A stretch of DNA of 24,287 nt from JAISDD01 sp031553935 (GTDB lineage Bacteria; Bacillota; Syntrophomonadia; Syntrophomonadales; Syntrophomonadaceae): assembly GCA_031553935.1 (NCBI GenBank), contig JAVBKS010000056.1, forward strand, positions 1 to 24,287. Direction: 5' to 3'. The notes beneath the pieces were generated by a model. The model was not told where the DNA came from, ran no database searches, and worked only from the letters and a program-made list of their open reading frames with translations. Both the position numbers and the translations under genes were made by a program. Positions 1 to 7,548 of the stretch are shown here, piece by piece; position 1 is the first letter of the stretch; each line of letters starts with the position of its first letter.

Positions 1-1139
1 GATCTATACTATGCATTAAAAACAGATATTCCCTTTGTCGGCTATAGTGACGACCCAGATAAAAAAGACTCGACTCAAGACGTATATAGAATACCCTTGG
101 ATAAGGCAACGGAAAAACAAGCTGACCAATATGTGCAAAAAGTTTTCGAAAGTAAAATAGCATCATTTGCGCTACCGGATTTCTTTTATGAAAAGAAGGG
201 AAGTCTATATTTTCAGTATCTGAATGGACACAATGCGTCAATGAGCAGCGGCAATACTTATAAGATTAATGCTGATCATACAATTGAACCGCTACTGCTT
301 AATCAAATCATGGATTTTGATTTTATAGGTGATGATTTGGTTTTTATCGGTCATAATGTGATGGAGATTATGAATAATCTATATATTAAGAATGGGTACG
401 AAATTGAAAATATTAGCGAAGATCCATATTCGAGTTATTGGGATTTAGCTTGCTTGGAAAATGAATTATTTGTAAGTCTTAGCAAAGCTGTTCCTCTGGA
501 TTACCCCAATAGACTAATTCCCGTTCTGAATACGATCGTGATCATAGGCAGACCACTTATAAGAAACTCTACCGTGTCGATATTAATACCAAAGAGCATT
601 ACATAATTAGCGACTATAGTATAGAAAAATTTATTATCTACCCTGATGCTAAAGGCATTTTTTTTACTTCATTTGGTGAAAAACCATTTCCCCATGATGT
701 ATATATTGAATCATACGATTCTTCAGACTATGTAACTAGATTGTACAGCATGGACTCAAGTGGCAATAATATACAATTAATAAGTACTCAAGCCGGAGAC
801 TATTTTAGCACCTCGATTAATAAAATAAGCGGACATTTACAAATCGTTTATAATACTAAACCGGATAATTTTCTCTATGCAAAAGATATGGAAACTGGGG
901 AGATTCGAGAATTACTGTCCGCAAATTGTTATGTTATCGATTGTTTGCCACTTATTAATGGATACATTGTAGGAATCTTTAATGTTAAAGGTGCTTATTG
1001 TTTTCGAATTATTAGAGAAGACGGAGTGCCCATTTACGATATTCCAATTACCGGCAACTATGATGATTTCTGCTACGACTTTGATGGACAGAGGGCGGTT
1101 TATAAATCTGATTCAATGATCGAGGTAGTAGATTTTTAA
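1..1139 (+). pseudogene. Beta-propeller-like surface/secreted protein, 5'-truncated by window edge and frameshifted
   Basis: The frame is open from base 1 (first residues DLYYALKTDI) and runs to a TAA at 604-606. From about base 513 the matching protein continues one frame back without interruption to the stop at 1137-1139, with residues such as YKKLYRVDIN, then KGIFFTSFGE, then NFLYAKDMETGEIRELL. The upstream frame reads DYPNRL just before the break and the downstream frame resumes NSRSEYDRD, so losing one base near 511-520 (AGACTAATTCCC) explains everything. Recurrent blade-like units (short strands, a turn, then LYxI/N-type strands) resemble the DUF5050/TolB-like beta-propeller class, but I assign no exact family. 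The N-terminus, and any signal peptide, lies outside the window. Either a decayed gene or a sequencing error; the long intact second frame suggests a recent event. Confidence 0.7.
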
Positions 1140-1341
1140 TATGTATTAGTACCGATGTCATTGGTCAAATAAGACTGTTTCCTCGATTAATGGAGGTTAA
1201 TTAAACCTGATAGGATTAGGCTTAAATCTATTATTTAAACCACTCAGACCAAATCACGAACTTATTTTTTTGTTCACAAAGTTAATATAGGATAGAAGTG
1301 CGTGTTTCTCTCTTTTTGAAAATAATAGTGTAGAACAGTAA

Positions 1342-1370
1342 CTTACACTCCTTTGATGGAATAGTATGAT
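1342..1370 (+). promoter_or_regulatory. Candidate sigma-A promoter for the Cys/Gly peptide
   Basis: CTTACA (1342-1347) matches 4 of 6 bases of the -35 consensus. It is followed by exactly 17 nt and TATGAT (1365-1370), which matches 5 of 6 bases of the -10. Transcription would start near 1377, leaving a leader of about 40 nt with the G-rich ribosome binding site at 1404-1412. The rest of the gap from 1140 to 1341 shows only short AT-rich dyads, such as AGGTT/AACCT around 1193-1207, and no gene. Confidence 0.4.
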
Positions 1371-1418
1371 TATGTATGAGATATTACATCCATTAAAAGG
1401 AAAGGTAGGTTATCGAAT

Positions 1419-1625
1419 ATGTATAACTTTGATAATCTTGGTAGTAACAGCTCAATTGACATTAGAGGTTGCGGATGCGGCGGCTGTGGTGGCGGCTGTG
1501 GAGACTGCGGCGGCTGTGGTGGCGGCTGCGGTGGCTGTGGAGACTGTGGCGGTTGCGGTGGCTGCGGTGGCGGATGCGGCGGCTGCGGTGGCGGCTGCGG
1601 CGGCTGCGGCGGCTGCGGATGCTAG
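1419..1625 (+). CDS. 68-residue Gly/Cys repeat peptide (possible RiPP precursor or metal-binding peptide)
   Basis: A short N-terminal segment of 16 residues (MYNFDNLGSNSSIDIR) is followed by 52 residues made only of Gly (33), Cys (17) and two Asp. The pattern is GC, GGC, GGGC and GDC units, and there are no Lys or aromatic residues in the tail. The start has GGAAAGGTAGG upstream. Frame choice is firm: in this frame nearly all base variation between units falls in third positions (TGC/TGT, GGC/GGT/GGA), as expected for a translated and selected sequence. The overlapping frame would give a meaningless Ala/Val run. Similar compositions occur in thiazole-modified RiPPs (microcin B17, heterocycloanthracin type) and in metal- or coat-type Cys-rich proteins. 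No YcaO, dehydrogenase, protease or exporter lies in the window, so the role is unknown. Confidence 0.8.
   Translation: MYNFDNLGSNSSIDIRGCGCGGCGGGCGDCGGCGGGCGGCGDCGGCGGCGGGCGGCGGGCGGCGGCGC
1419..1625 (+). repeat. GGC/TGC trinucleotide-type low-complexity tract (within 1467-1622)
   Basis: Bases 1467-1622 are a tandem array of 6-, 9- and 12-base units (TGC followed by one to three GGN codons) that encodes the Gly/Cys tail. The tract is far more GC-rich than the surrounding AT-rich DNA. It is the kind of sequence that can expand or contract by slippage in multiples of three, changing tail length without breaking the frame. Confidence 0.75.
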
Positions 1626-1690
1626 CAATAGCGAAGTAGCATGAAAATGATGAAAAGCCTTAAGATATATTAAGTAAGCTTCTCATAATG

Positions 1691-1724
1691 GGGCAGAAGG
1701 CATACCCGCCTATTCTGCCCTTTC
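1691..1724 (+). terminator. Intrinsic terminator after the Cys/Gly peptide gene
   Basis: GGGCAGAA (1691-1698) pairs with TTCTGCCC (1713-1720). An inner GGC/GCC pairing extends the stem, and TTTCT follows. The T-run is on the plus-strand side only, so it ends the peptide transcript. It lies about 30 nt past the stop of the converging minus-strand UvrC-like gene and may also act on that transcript. Confidence 0.75.
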
Positions 1725-1750
1725 TAATACGGGAATATCGGACGTGGCGT

Positions 1751-2830
1751 TTACTCTGCTTGATTGTGAAAGACAGATATTTCACCCAATACATAGTGGG
1801 AAATATTGATAGATCTTTTCTTTAGATCAATGGGAATAAACAGTTTTTCGGCACCAATCTCTTGAATGCAAGTGGTTAATTGCTCATCATTTAGTGGTTG
1901 AAAGTCTTTTTGTTTTAGGCACTCTATTACAGTTAATAGGGAATCAAGCTTAAGCTCTTCAAAACTTGAGTAGCATACTTTTAACATCGTTTTATAGTTT
2001 TCGATAAAAAACAAATAGATGGAAGGCTCATGGTATGATCTTAAAAATACCATGACTTCGCGATTATTGAGATTAGTTTTTAAACGCTTGCTTTTATTTC
2101 TTAATTTTTCAATATGCGACAGTTGATCGCGAATTCGGGCAGCTAATTCGAATTCGCTATTTTTTGAATGCTTTAGCATTTGCCTTTGCAATGATGTTAT
2201 TATTTTGGATTGCAGAGGATGATTAAATATTTCTACTATCTGCTTGATTTTAGTAATGTAATCATTGCTTGCAATCGATTTATTGCACGGAGCACAGCAT
2301 TTACCTAAATGTGCATTAAGACAAGGGCGATGATTTTTAAATGTTTTTTGTTGGCATAATGGGGTTTGCCAGATCTCGTTTAAAAGATAAATAGTGTTAT
2401 TTATGTCATGCTCATTGTGAAAGCACCCTATATATTCACAATCGACTTCATCATTTTCATATGTAGAGCTGATAGTCGGATAAGCATCATTTATCGAGAT
2501 TCTTAAATAGGGATAATGTTTTTTTCTTTTTAACTGCGAATTATAGCGGGGTTTGTGTTCTTTTATAAGATGGCATTCTAATAATAAGGCATCAACTTCT
2601 GTTTCGGTAACAATAAAACTCACGTAAAAGATCTCTTGACAGAGCTGTTTGAGCTTCCCGGTTTGAGGAGAGTTGCTAAAGTATTGTTGCACTCTCTTGC
2701 GTAAAACTTTGGCCTTACCTATATAGATGATATCATCGTGTTTGTTGTAGAATAGGTAGCAACCTGGACTATTAGGAAGTTTGGCTGCGATTTCCGGCTT
2801 GTTTTCAATAGAGACTTGATTAAGATGCAT
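1751..2830 (-). CDS. GIY-YIG nuclease, UvrC N-terminal-half / Cho-like
   Basis: The 359-residue protein aligns with the first half of UvrC (about 600 residues in full). Residues 20-100 form the GIY-YIG domain (GCYLFYNK, YIGKAK, LRKRV, EVDALLLE). Cys159, Cys170, Cys178 and Cys182 match the UvrC cysteine set (RPCLN...GKCCAPC). Residues 220-250 form the UVR helix pair that contacts UvrB in UvrC. The RNase H-like 5'-incision domain and C-terminal HhH region are missing; the protein ends naturally at residue 359. E. coli Cho has the same reduced plan and makes the 3' incision. I chose the ATG at 2830 because GGAG lies 8 nt upstream and UvrC homology starts there; a longer reading to 2965 would overlap the divergent gene. 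In the usual ECNLIK stretch the Asn is His87. No LexA box of Gram-positive type is visible upstream. Confidence 0.85.
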   Translation of the reverse strand: MHLNQVSIENKPEIAAKLPNSPGCYLFYNKHDDIIYIGKAKVLRKRVQQYFSNSPQTGKLKQLCQEIFYVSFIVTETEVDALLLECHLIKEHKPRYNSQLKRKKHYPYLRISINDAYPTISSTYENDEVDCEYIGCFHNEHDINNTIYLLNEIWQTPLCQQKTFKNHRPCLNAHLGKCCAPCNKSIASNDYITKIKQIVEIFNHPLQSKIITSLQRQMLKHSKNSEFELAARIRDQLSHIEKLRNKSKRLKTNLNNREVMVFLRSYHEPSIYLFFIENYKTMLKVCYSSFEELKLDSLLTVIECLKQKDFQPLNDEQLTTCIQEIGAEKLFIPIDLKKRSINISHYVLGEISVFHNQAE

Positions 2831-2982
2831 TTCGAATTCTCCAATTCTTGTCGCGTCAAGATTTTTCCATGTTGCTTTAATAATTATAAAATACTGTCGG
2901 ACGCGACGCCATATAGATGTACATAAGCCCAGGTATAATGCTTCAAAAATTGGCAATAATAGCAATAATTGAGGTGATTATT

Positions 2983-3552
2983 ATGCTAAAACCAATTCAA
3001 GTTTTGATCGTATTGGGGTCTTTACTAATAAGCATTGGAATTGGACTGGGCCTGGGTGAAACCTATAAAAGGATATCAGGAAACGGTGCCATGCAAAAAC
3101 CAGTTATATATCATTCTGAGACCGAACCAAGGATATCTTCAGACACGCAGTTAGTGTTAGAGCAACATTACTCGAAATGTGACCATGAACTTATATCTGA
3201 TTCTCAAGATAGAGACTTATTGTCAGGTAAGACTTTAGAAGAAGCTGAGAAAATCTTTACAACTGCGGATGGTTATCAATTAAGCTGGCAAGATAATACC
3301 TTGATAATAAGACATTTGGTTGATGATTGGTGCCCAATTGATAAAGAAAATTATAGACTTAAAGAGTATCAAGGGATGGTGGCGGTCTACAAAGGAATCG
3401 ACAAGCAGAATGATGTTTTGCTTAAGGTGACTTCAATTTCGTTATCTTCATTGCCATTAGATACTCAGAATGCAATAAGAGAGGGTTACTTTGAATTCGA
3501 AAATGAAATGTCTTTAAATGATACTTTAGAGAATTTTGACGAATTCCAATAA
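2983..3552 (+). CDS. Membrane-anchored protein with BofC C-terminal-like domain
   Basis: The 189-residue protein has one hydrophobic segment (about residues 5-25, LIVLGSLLISIGIG...) followed by an extracytoplasmic region. The motifs YSKCDHEL, LSGKTLEEAEKIF, CPIDKENYRLKEYQGMVAVYKG and SLPLDTQNAIREG match the order seen in clostridial proteins carrying a BofC C-terminal domain (CGH, GLT-type helix, CP..Y.L...DG.VAVY.G, SLP...Q). Two cysteines, Cys66 and Cys117, could form a disulfide. In Bacillus, BofC acts in forespore control of SpoIVB-dependent pro-sigmaK signalling; in Clostridia the role of these proteins is unproven. ATG 2983 has GAGGTG 6 nt upstream; the longer in-frame start at 2917 has no such site. 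Confidence 0.7.
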   Translation: MLKPIQVLIVLGSLLISIGIGLGLGETYKRISGNGAMQKPVIYHSETEPRISSDTQLVLEQHYSKCDHELISDSQDRDLLSGKTLEEAEKIFTTADGYQLSWQDNTLIIRHLVDDWCPIDKENYRLKEYQGMVAVYKGIDKQNDVLLKVTSISLSSLPLDTQNAIREGYFEFENEMSLNDTLENFDEFQ

Positions 3553-3624
3553 TAGAAACAAGAGACTTTCTTTTTTATCCAATTTGGTTGGTTCTTCAAG
3601 TGCATAGGGTAGCGAAAACATTAA

Positions 3625-4392
3625 CTAGCTAGATTTAAAGAAAAACCTGCTGTCATGCCATGAAGCCGGATCAGCTTGGTCATAATTGCGCTCGAAAAAC
3701 TCAACATTATTATAATTGTCAACCAGGATAATAGTGGTCGTCCTGGTGCCGTAAGCCGGAATACTAACGAAAATAGAGGATAGATCCAATTCTAGTTTCT
3801 GGTTAACTCCGGTTTGGGGCAATTTGCTTTTTGGGCATTTCTCGGTATCTGCCATCATTGTCAACAACTGCGGGACATTGATGCAGTCTTCCTTGAGGCA
3901 GCTTTCCATGCATTTCATACCTTTTGCTACTTTGAACCAAGGGTCATTTAAAAAGCTGTTACTAAGTCCATGGCAACCGGGTCTTAGTTTTTGGATTTCT
4001 TTTTCGCGGTTCGAAAAGTAATAAATGGCATCAAAACTACCTACTAAAAGGTTATAACCATTATAGTTTCGGTCTTCGTCTAGCAAAGCACTTAAATAAT
4101 CATAAGCGTTGATGTCGCTGTTTAAGAACGATGATACTATTTTTCCCCGAGATGGAGCTTGGGGATTAAAATTTGCCGGATCACGATAATTGGTTAAGGC
4201 TGCAAATCGACCACTCTTGGTTATGCCCATCCAAGTTCCGCCCTCTTTTAGGTCAATTCCAGCTAAAATCTGAGGGTTATCCTGCCAATAGTTGGCGGGC
4301 AGTGCCGGACGACTAAGATATTCATCACGGTTAGCTGCAATTACTAACTTATACTTTGGGTGACAATGGGTAGCTATAAAAATTACGCACAT
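3625..4392 (-). CDS. NRDE family protein (TANGO2-like)
   Basis: The 255-residue protein opens with MCVIFIA and has AANRDEYLSRPA at residues 19-30. This is the NRDE signature of a family that includes eukaryotic TANGO2 and T10-like proteins. Other family features are GGTWMGITKSGRFAALTNYRDP, SRGKIVSSFL, NGYNLLVG, GCHGLSNS and the C-terminal YGTRTTTIILVD. Cys2 directly after the initiator Met is the position of the presumed Ntn-hydrolase-type nucleophile. The biochemical activity in bacteria is not established. I chose ATG 4392 (AGGAAATA upstream, Cys2 conserved) over a 14-residue longer reading. It converges with the BofC-like gene and diverges from the response regulator. Confidence 0.85.
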   Translation of the reverse strand: MCVIFIATHCHPKYKLVIAANRDEYLSRPALPANYWQDNPQILAGIDLKEGGTWMGITKSGRFAALTNYRDPANFNPQAPSRGKIVSSFLNSDINAYDYLSALLDEDRNYNGYNLLVGSFDAIYYFSNREKEIQKLRPGCHGLSNSFLNDPWFKVAKGMKCMESCLKEDCINVPQLLTMMADTEKCPKSKLPQTGVNQKLELDLSSIFVSIPAYGTRTTTIILVDNYNNVEFFERNYDQADPASWHDSRFFFKSS

Positions 4393-4439
4393 TATTTCCT
4401 CATAAGATTTTTTCTTCTCTTCAGGGTAAAACAAATCAC

Positions 4440-4458
4440 AGTATTTGTAAACAATACT
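4440..4458. promoter_or_regulatory. Inverted repeat in the divergent NRDE / response-regulator intergenic region
   Basis: AGTATT (4440-4445) and AATACT (4453-4458) are perfect 6-bp arms separated by 7 nt. The dyad lies about 48 nt upstream of the NRDE start and 146 nt upstream of the response regulator start. It could be a regulator binding site, but nothing links it to a known protein. Confidence 0.3.
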
Positions 4459-4541
4459 TACATAATGTTATCCAATGCTAAGATTTAAGAATCTATTAAG
4501 ACTTTTTTGCACTTTGTGTTAATATCTTTGCCCTAAAATAT

Positions 4542-4570
4542 TATTACCATGTCAGAGAAGGAGGTATAAT
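4542..4570 (+). promoter_or_regulatory. Candidate promoter for the two-component operon
   Basis: There is a perfect -10 hexamer TATAAT at 4565-4570, 20 nt before the AGGAGA ribosome binding site of the response regulator (4591). The -35 region at about 4541-4547 (TTATTAC) is poor, which would fit activator-dependent transcription. Confidence 0.35.
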
Positions 4571-4603
4571 TATCATTAATATTCGAAATTAGGAGAATTT
4601 AAT

Positions 4604-5296
4604 TTGAATATTCTAGTGTGTGATGATGAGCGCGAAATAGTTGATGCCATAGAAATCTATTTGCGCAATGAAGGCTATGAGGTTCTGAAAGCCTATGATG
4701 GCTTAGAGGCATTGCAGATCATAGAAAGTAATAGCATTCATTTAGTAATTATTGATATCATGATGCCGAATTTAGACGGAATCAGGGCTGTGATAAAAAT
4801 CAGAGAGAAATACAATACTCCAATAATACTGTTATCTGCAAAGAGTGAAGATACTGACAAGATTGCCGGATTGAATCTCGGCGCTGATGACTACGTTACC
4901 AAGCCCTTTAACGCATTAGAGTTAATAGCAAGGGTTAGATCACAGCTGCGGCGCTTCACCAGCCTGGGGAGTATGGACATAAGCAGCAATGTCTACCAAT
5001 CGGGAGGACTAATGCTTGATGATGATGAGAAAACCGTTACGGTTGATGGTGATGATGTTAGGTTGACATCGGTCCAGTATAAAATTTTGCTTTTATTAAT
5101 TAGGAATGCTGGGAGAGTATTCTCAATAAATGAGATCTACGAAAATGTATGGAACGAGATTGCTCATAACGCTGAAAACACAGTAGCAGTCCATATTAGG
5201 AAAATACGAGAAAAGATTGAAGTAAACCCGAAAGAACCAAAATACTTAAAGGTGGTGTGGGGAATTGGCTACAAAATCGACAAAATTCCTTTATAA
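4604..5296 (+). CDS. OmpR/PhoB-family response regulator
   Basis: The 230-residue protein has an N-terminal receiver domain (about residues 1-115) with acidic pocket D7-D8, phospho-acceptor Asp51 (IIDIMMPNLDG), Ser78 and Lys100 (VTKPF). A C-terminal OmpR-type winged helix follows (about 130-228; LTSVQYKILLLLIRNAGRVFS, ENTVAVHIRKIREKIE, VWGIGYKI). It is a DNA-binding transcription factor switched on by phosphorylation, most likely by the kinase encoded immediately downstream. Start is TTG 4604 with AGGAGA 7 nt upstream. Its closest well-known relatives in architecture are VanR/PhoP-type regulators; target genes cannot be read from the sequence. Confidence 0.95.
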   Translation: MNILVCDDEREIVDAIEIYLRNEGYEVLKAYDGLEALQIIESNSIHLVIIDIMMPNLDGIRAVIKIREKYNTPIILLSAKSEDTDKIAGLNLGADDYVTKPFNALELIARVRSQLRRFTSLGSMDISSNVYQSGGLMLDDDEKTVTVDGDDVRLTSVQYKILLLLIRNAGRVFSINEIYENVWNEIAHNAENTVAVHIRKIREKIEVNPKEPKYLKVVWGIGYKIDKIPL

Positions 5297-7289
5297 TATT
5301 AATCTAAAAATTGCTGCGTTCATCTTAACGGTTATACTGCTTTGTTTAGAGTTAGTAATTGGCTTAAACTTTGCCAGTTCGGCTGATTTTGAAACTGTTG
5401 ATTTGTTAAGCCGGGAGAAATATACGGATAGCCGCGATTTTACACATTTGCAGGATCGTACATATAATCAGCTAAGTGAAATTGTGTTGCATTACAAGAG
5501 TGAAGAGAACATTCTAAATGGTGGTACCGTTGCTAAGGAGGATTTAACGAAGGAAAAAGAAGTGCTTTTCCGGGATAAGGAGAGCCAAATTTTTGCATTG
5601 ATGAGGCGGCAAAATCTGTATTTACCTATAAATACCAGAGATGAAGAGGCTTGGCGGGTCTTTGAAAAAGAATACGACCAAGAAATTACTGGACTAAAAA
5701 CCAAAATAATCAATCAAGATCTCATCGAATTCCGCACCCTACTTGAGAATCTCAATAAGCAAAAGGGATTAGTGTATGAAGTTAGGGCTAATAATTATCT
5801 GCTTACTAATACGACCAATCAAGCTCCGGAGAATTTCGAAACTTATAGCTGGAATTTCAAACATACTTTGACAGACCAAAATACTGTCTACTCTGTGAAC
5901 TATGCTTTTACTGCAGATTTCATCCAAGATATGAATACCCGCTTTTTACAAGAAAAAGCGAATTATATTGAAAACATGCGAGAATTTAGTGCGGTTCTTA
6001 TAGTTATTTTACTTATGGTTCTGTATTTAATTGTGGTTGTGGGCAGGAAAGATAGCAAAACTAAAACCGAACCGAGTATATTTGACAAGATTTATACTGA
6101 GGTTTTAGCAATCGCAATAATATGCTTTATTGCAATTGGAGTAGCGATTATGCAAACCTGGAATATAAGCAGCAATTATTTCATGTTGAGTTGGCTGTTT
6201 ATTATTGCCGCGTTGAATCTAGCTTGCTTTTTATTGCTGGTTAAACACTTGAAGAATAGAGACTTTTTGCGCAATACTTTAGTATTCATTTTGCTGTTCA
6301 AAATCTTTGATTTTATTGAAAGTGTACTAGGGAACGGCTCTTTTATGGTGAGAGTTATTCTGGCGGTGATAGTTTTTGGATTGCTTACCATGATTCCCTT
6401 TGCAGGAATTGTTACCATTCCGTTGGCAGCTTGGTTTATTCATAGATGGGTGCTGGAATATAATAGCTTAAAAAGAGGGATCGAGGAAATCAAGGAGGGC
6501 AAATTCGAGCAGAAAATCGAATTGAAACATAGTAAGGATTTACAAGCAATGGCCCAAGATATTAATACAATTGCAGATGGGCTTAATTCTGAAGTTGAAA
6601 ACCGAATAAAAAGCGAAAAAATGAAAACTGAACTAATTAGCAATGTGTCGCATGACCTTAAAACCCCACTAACCTCAATAATATCTTATGTAGATTTGCT
6701 TAAAAGAGAAGAAATTGATAATGAACAGGCCAAGAGATATATCGGCGTGCTGGAGCAAAAATCCAATCGCTTGAAAGTATTGATCGAAGATTTGTTTGAG
6801 GCATCTAAGATAAGCAGCGGCAATATACCGGTTGTTTTTGACAATGTAGATCTGGTTGCTTTGCTGCAACAAGGTTTAGGGGAATTAGATGAGCGGATTG
6901 CGGCTTCAAACCTGGTTTTCAAGACCAACATTCCTAACGAGCCAATTAAAGTGATCGCTGATGGCAAACTGCTCTGGCGAGTTGTGGAAAACCTCTTAAC
7001 TAATGTTTTTAAATACGCCCTGGAAAACTCAAGAGTGTATATCGACCTCGAGAAAATGGGAGAAAACGCCGAACTGATCATTAAAAACATTTCGGCATAT
7101 GAGCTTAATATACCGGATGAGGAGTTATTTGAAAGGTTTACCAGGGGAGATGATTCTAGACACAGTGAAGGCAGCGGCTTGGGTCTGAGCATTGCCAAAT
7201 CGCTCATGAAGAGTCAAAATGGAGATTTATCAATTGTAATTGACGGAGATCTATTCAAGGTTATTGTGTCAATTCCCATTAGTGAGTAA
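5265..7289 (+). CDS. Multi-spanning membrane sensor histidine kinase
   Basis: The 674-residue kinase has a first membrane segment at about residues 14-34 and a long extracytoplasmic sensing region (about 35-240). At least five more hydrophobic segments follow (roughly 243-262, 280-297, 306-327, 338-356 and 362-395). A short HAMP-like/coiled linker precedes the H-box VSHDLKTPLTS with phospho-acceptor His463. The N-box is ENLLTNVFKYA (Asn580) and the G-box is GSGLGLSIAKS (about 636-646), so the ATPase core is complete. It starts at TTG 5265 inside the response regulator gene (32-nt overlap, G-rich GGTGGTGTGGGG upstream); no other plausible start lies before the first membrane segment. The overlap implies coupled expression and a cognate pair. 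The block of extra membrane helices between sensor and catalytic core is more than the usual two. The ligand is unknown. Confidence 0.93.
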   Translation: MATKSTKFLYNINLKIAAFILTVILLCLELVIGLNFASSADFETVDLLSREKYTDSRDFTHLQDRTYNQLSEIVLHYKSEENILNGGTVAKEDLTKEKEVLFRDKESQIFALMRRQNLYLPINTRDEEAWRVFEKEYDQEITGLKTKIINQDLIEFRTLLENLNKQKGLVYEVRANNYLLTNTTNQAPENFETYSWNFKHTLTDQNTVYSVNYAFTADFIQDMNTRFLQEKANYIENMREFSAVLIVILLMVLYLIVVVGRKDSKTKTEPSIFDKIYTEVLAIAIICFIAIGVAIMQTWNISSNYFMLSWLFIIAALNLACFLLLVKHLKNRDFLRNTLVFILLFKIFDFIESVLGNGSFMVRVILAVIVFGLLTMIPFAGIVTIPLAAWFIHRWVLEYNSLKRGIEEIKEGKFEQKIELKHSKDLQAMAQDINTIADGLNSEVENRIKSEKMKTELISNVSHDLKTPLTSIISYVDLLKREEIDNEQAKRYIGVLEQKSNRLKVLIEDLFEASKISSGNIPVVFDNVDLVALLQQGLGELDERIAASNLVFKTNIPNEPIKVIADGKLLWRVVENLLTNVFKYALENSRVYIDLEKMGENAELIIKNISAYELNIPDEELFERFTRGDDSRHSEGSGLGLSIAKSLMKSQNGDLSIVIDGDLFKVIVSIPISE

Positions 7290-7359
7290 GTGCAAACGGC
7301 CCTAGATTGTTGGCGAAAAAAAGAAATATTTAACCCAAGACAGCAGTATCTATTATTCG

Positions 7360-7395
7360 AACCTCGCTAATAAATGTAGCGAGGTTATTCTTTTT
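7360..7395 (+). terminator. Intrinsic terminator of the two-component operon
   Basis: AACCTCGCTA (7360-7369) and TAGCGAGGTT (7377-7386) form a perfect 10-bp stem with a 7-nt loop, followed by ATTCTTTTT. It lies 71 nt past the kinase stop. Confidence 0.9.
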
Positions 7396-7485
7396 AAAGG
7401 AATATATTGTGTTTTGTAGAAATAAAAAATAGTGAGCAAATACCTATATTATTATACAATTTAGGATTTAGTGTCGTGATTATTC

Positions 7486-7507
7486 TGCAAAAATTGGTAA
7501 TTTTGCA
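7486..7507. repeat. Inverted repeat upstream of the patatin-like gene
   Basis: TGCAAAAATT (7486-7495) and AATTTTGCA (7499-7507) pair with one bulged A across a 3-nt centre. The dyad lies 41 nt upstream of the patatin start and could be an operator or a leader hairpin. No convincing -35/-10 pair was identified between 7396 and 7548. Confidence 0.35.
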
Positions 7508-7548
7508 ATAGCTTTGGATATTAACCGCAGGTTAGGGGGGATGCCATT

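Noticed and set aside
1254..1276. LexA-like box (CGAAC...GTTC) that might control the UvrC-like gene
   Set aside because: The half-sites are about 10 nt apart rather than 4, and it lies downstream of that gene, not at its promoter.
1467..1622. Possible CRISPR array or coding-independent tandem repeat
   Set aside because: Units are 6-12 bases with no spacers, and the pattern is explained by codons for Gly and Cys.
1366..1644. A 92-codon Ala/Val-rich frame overlapping the Cys/Gly peptide
   Set aside because: It is the shifted reading of the GGC/TGC tract; base variation sits in third positions of the Cys/Gly frame, not of this one.
2831..2965. N-terminal extension of the UvrC-like protein
   Set aside because: UvrC homology and the GGAG site fix the start at 2830; the extension would overlap the upstream region of the divergent BofC-like gene.
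6686..7207. A 173-codon minus-strand frame inside the histidine kinase gene
   Set aside because: The plus-strand frame carries the complete kinase core; the reverse frame has no recognisable motif or ribosome binding site.
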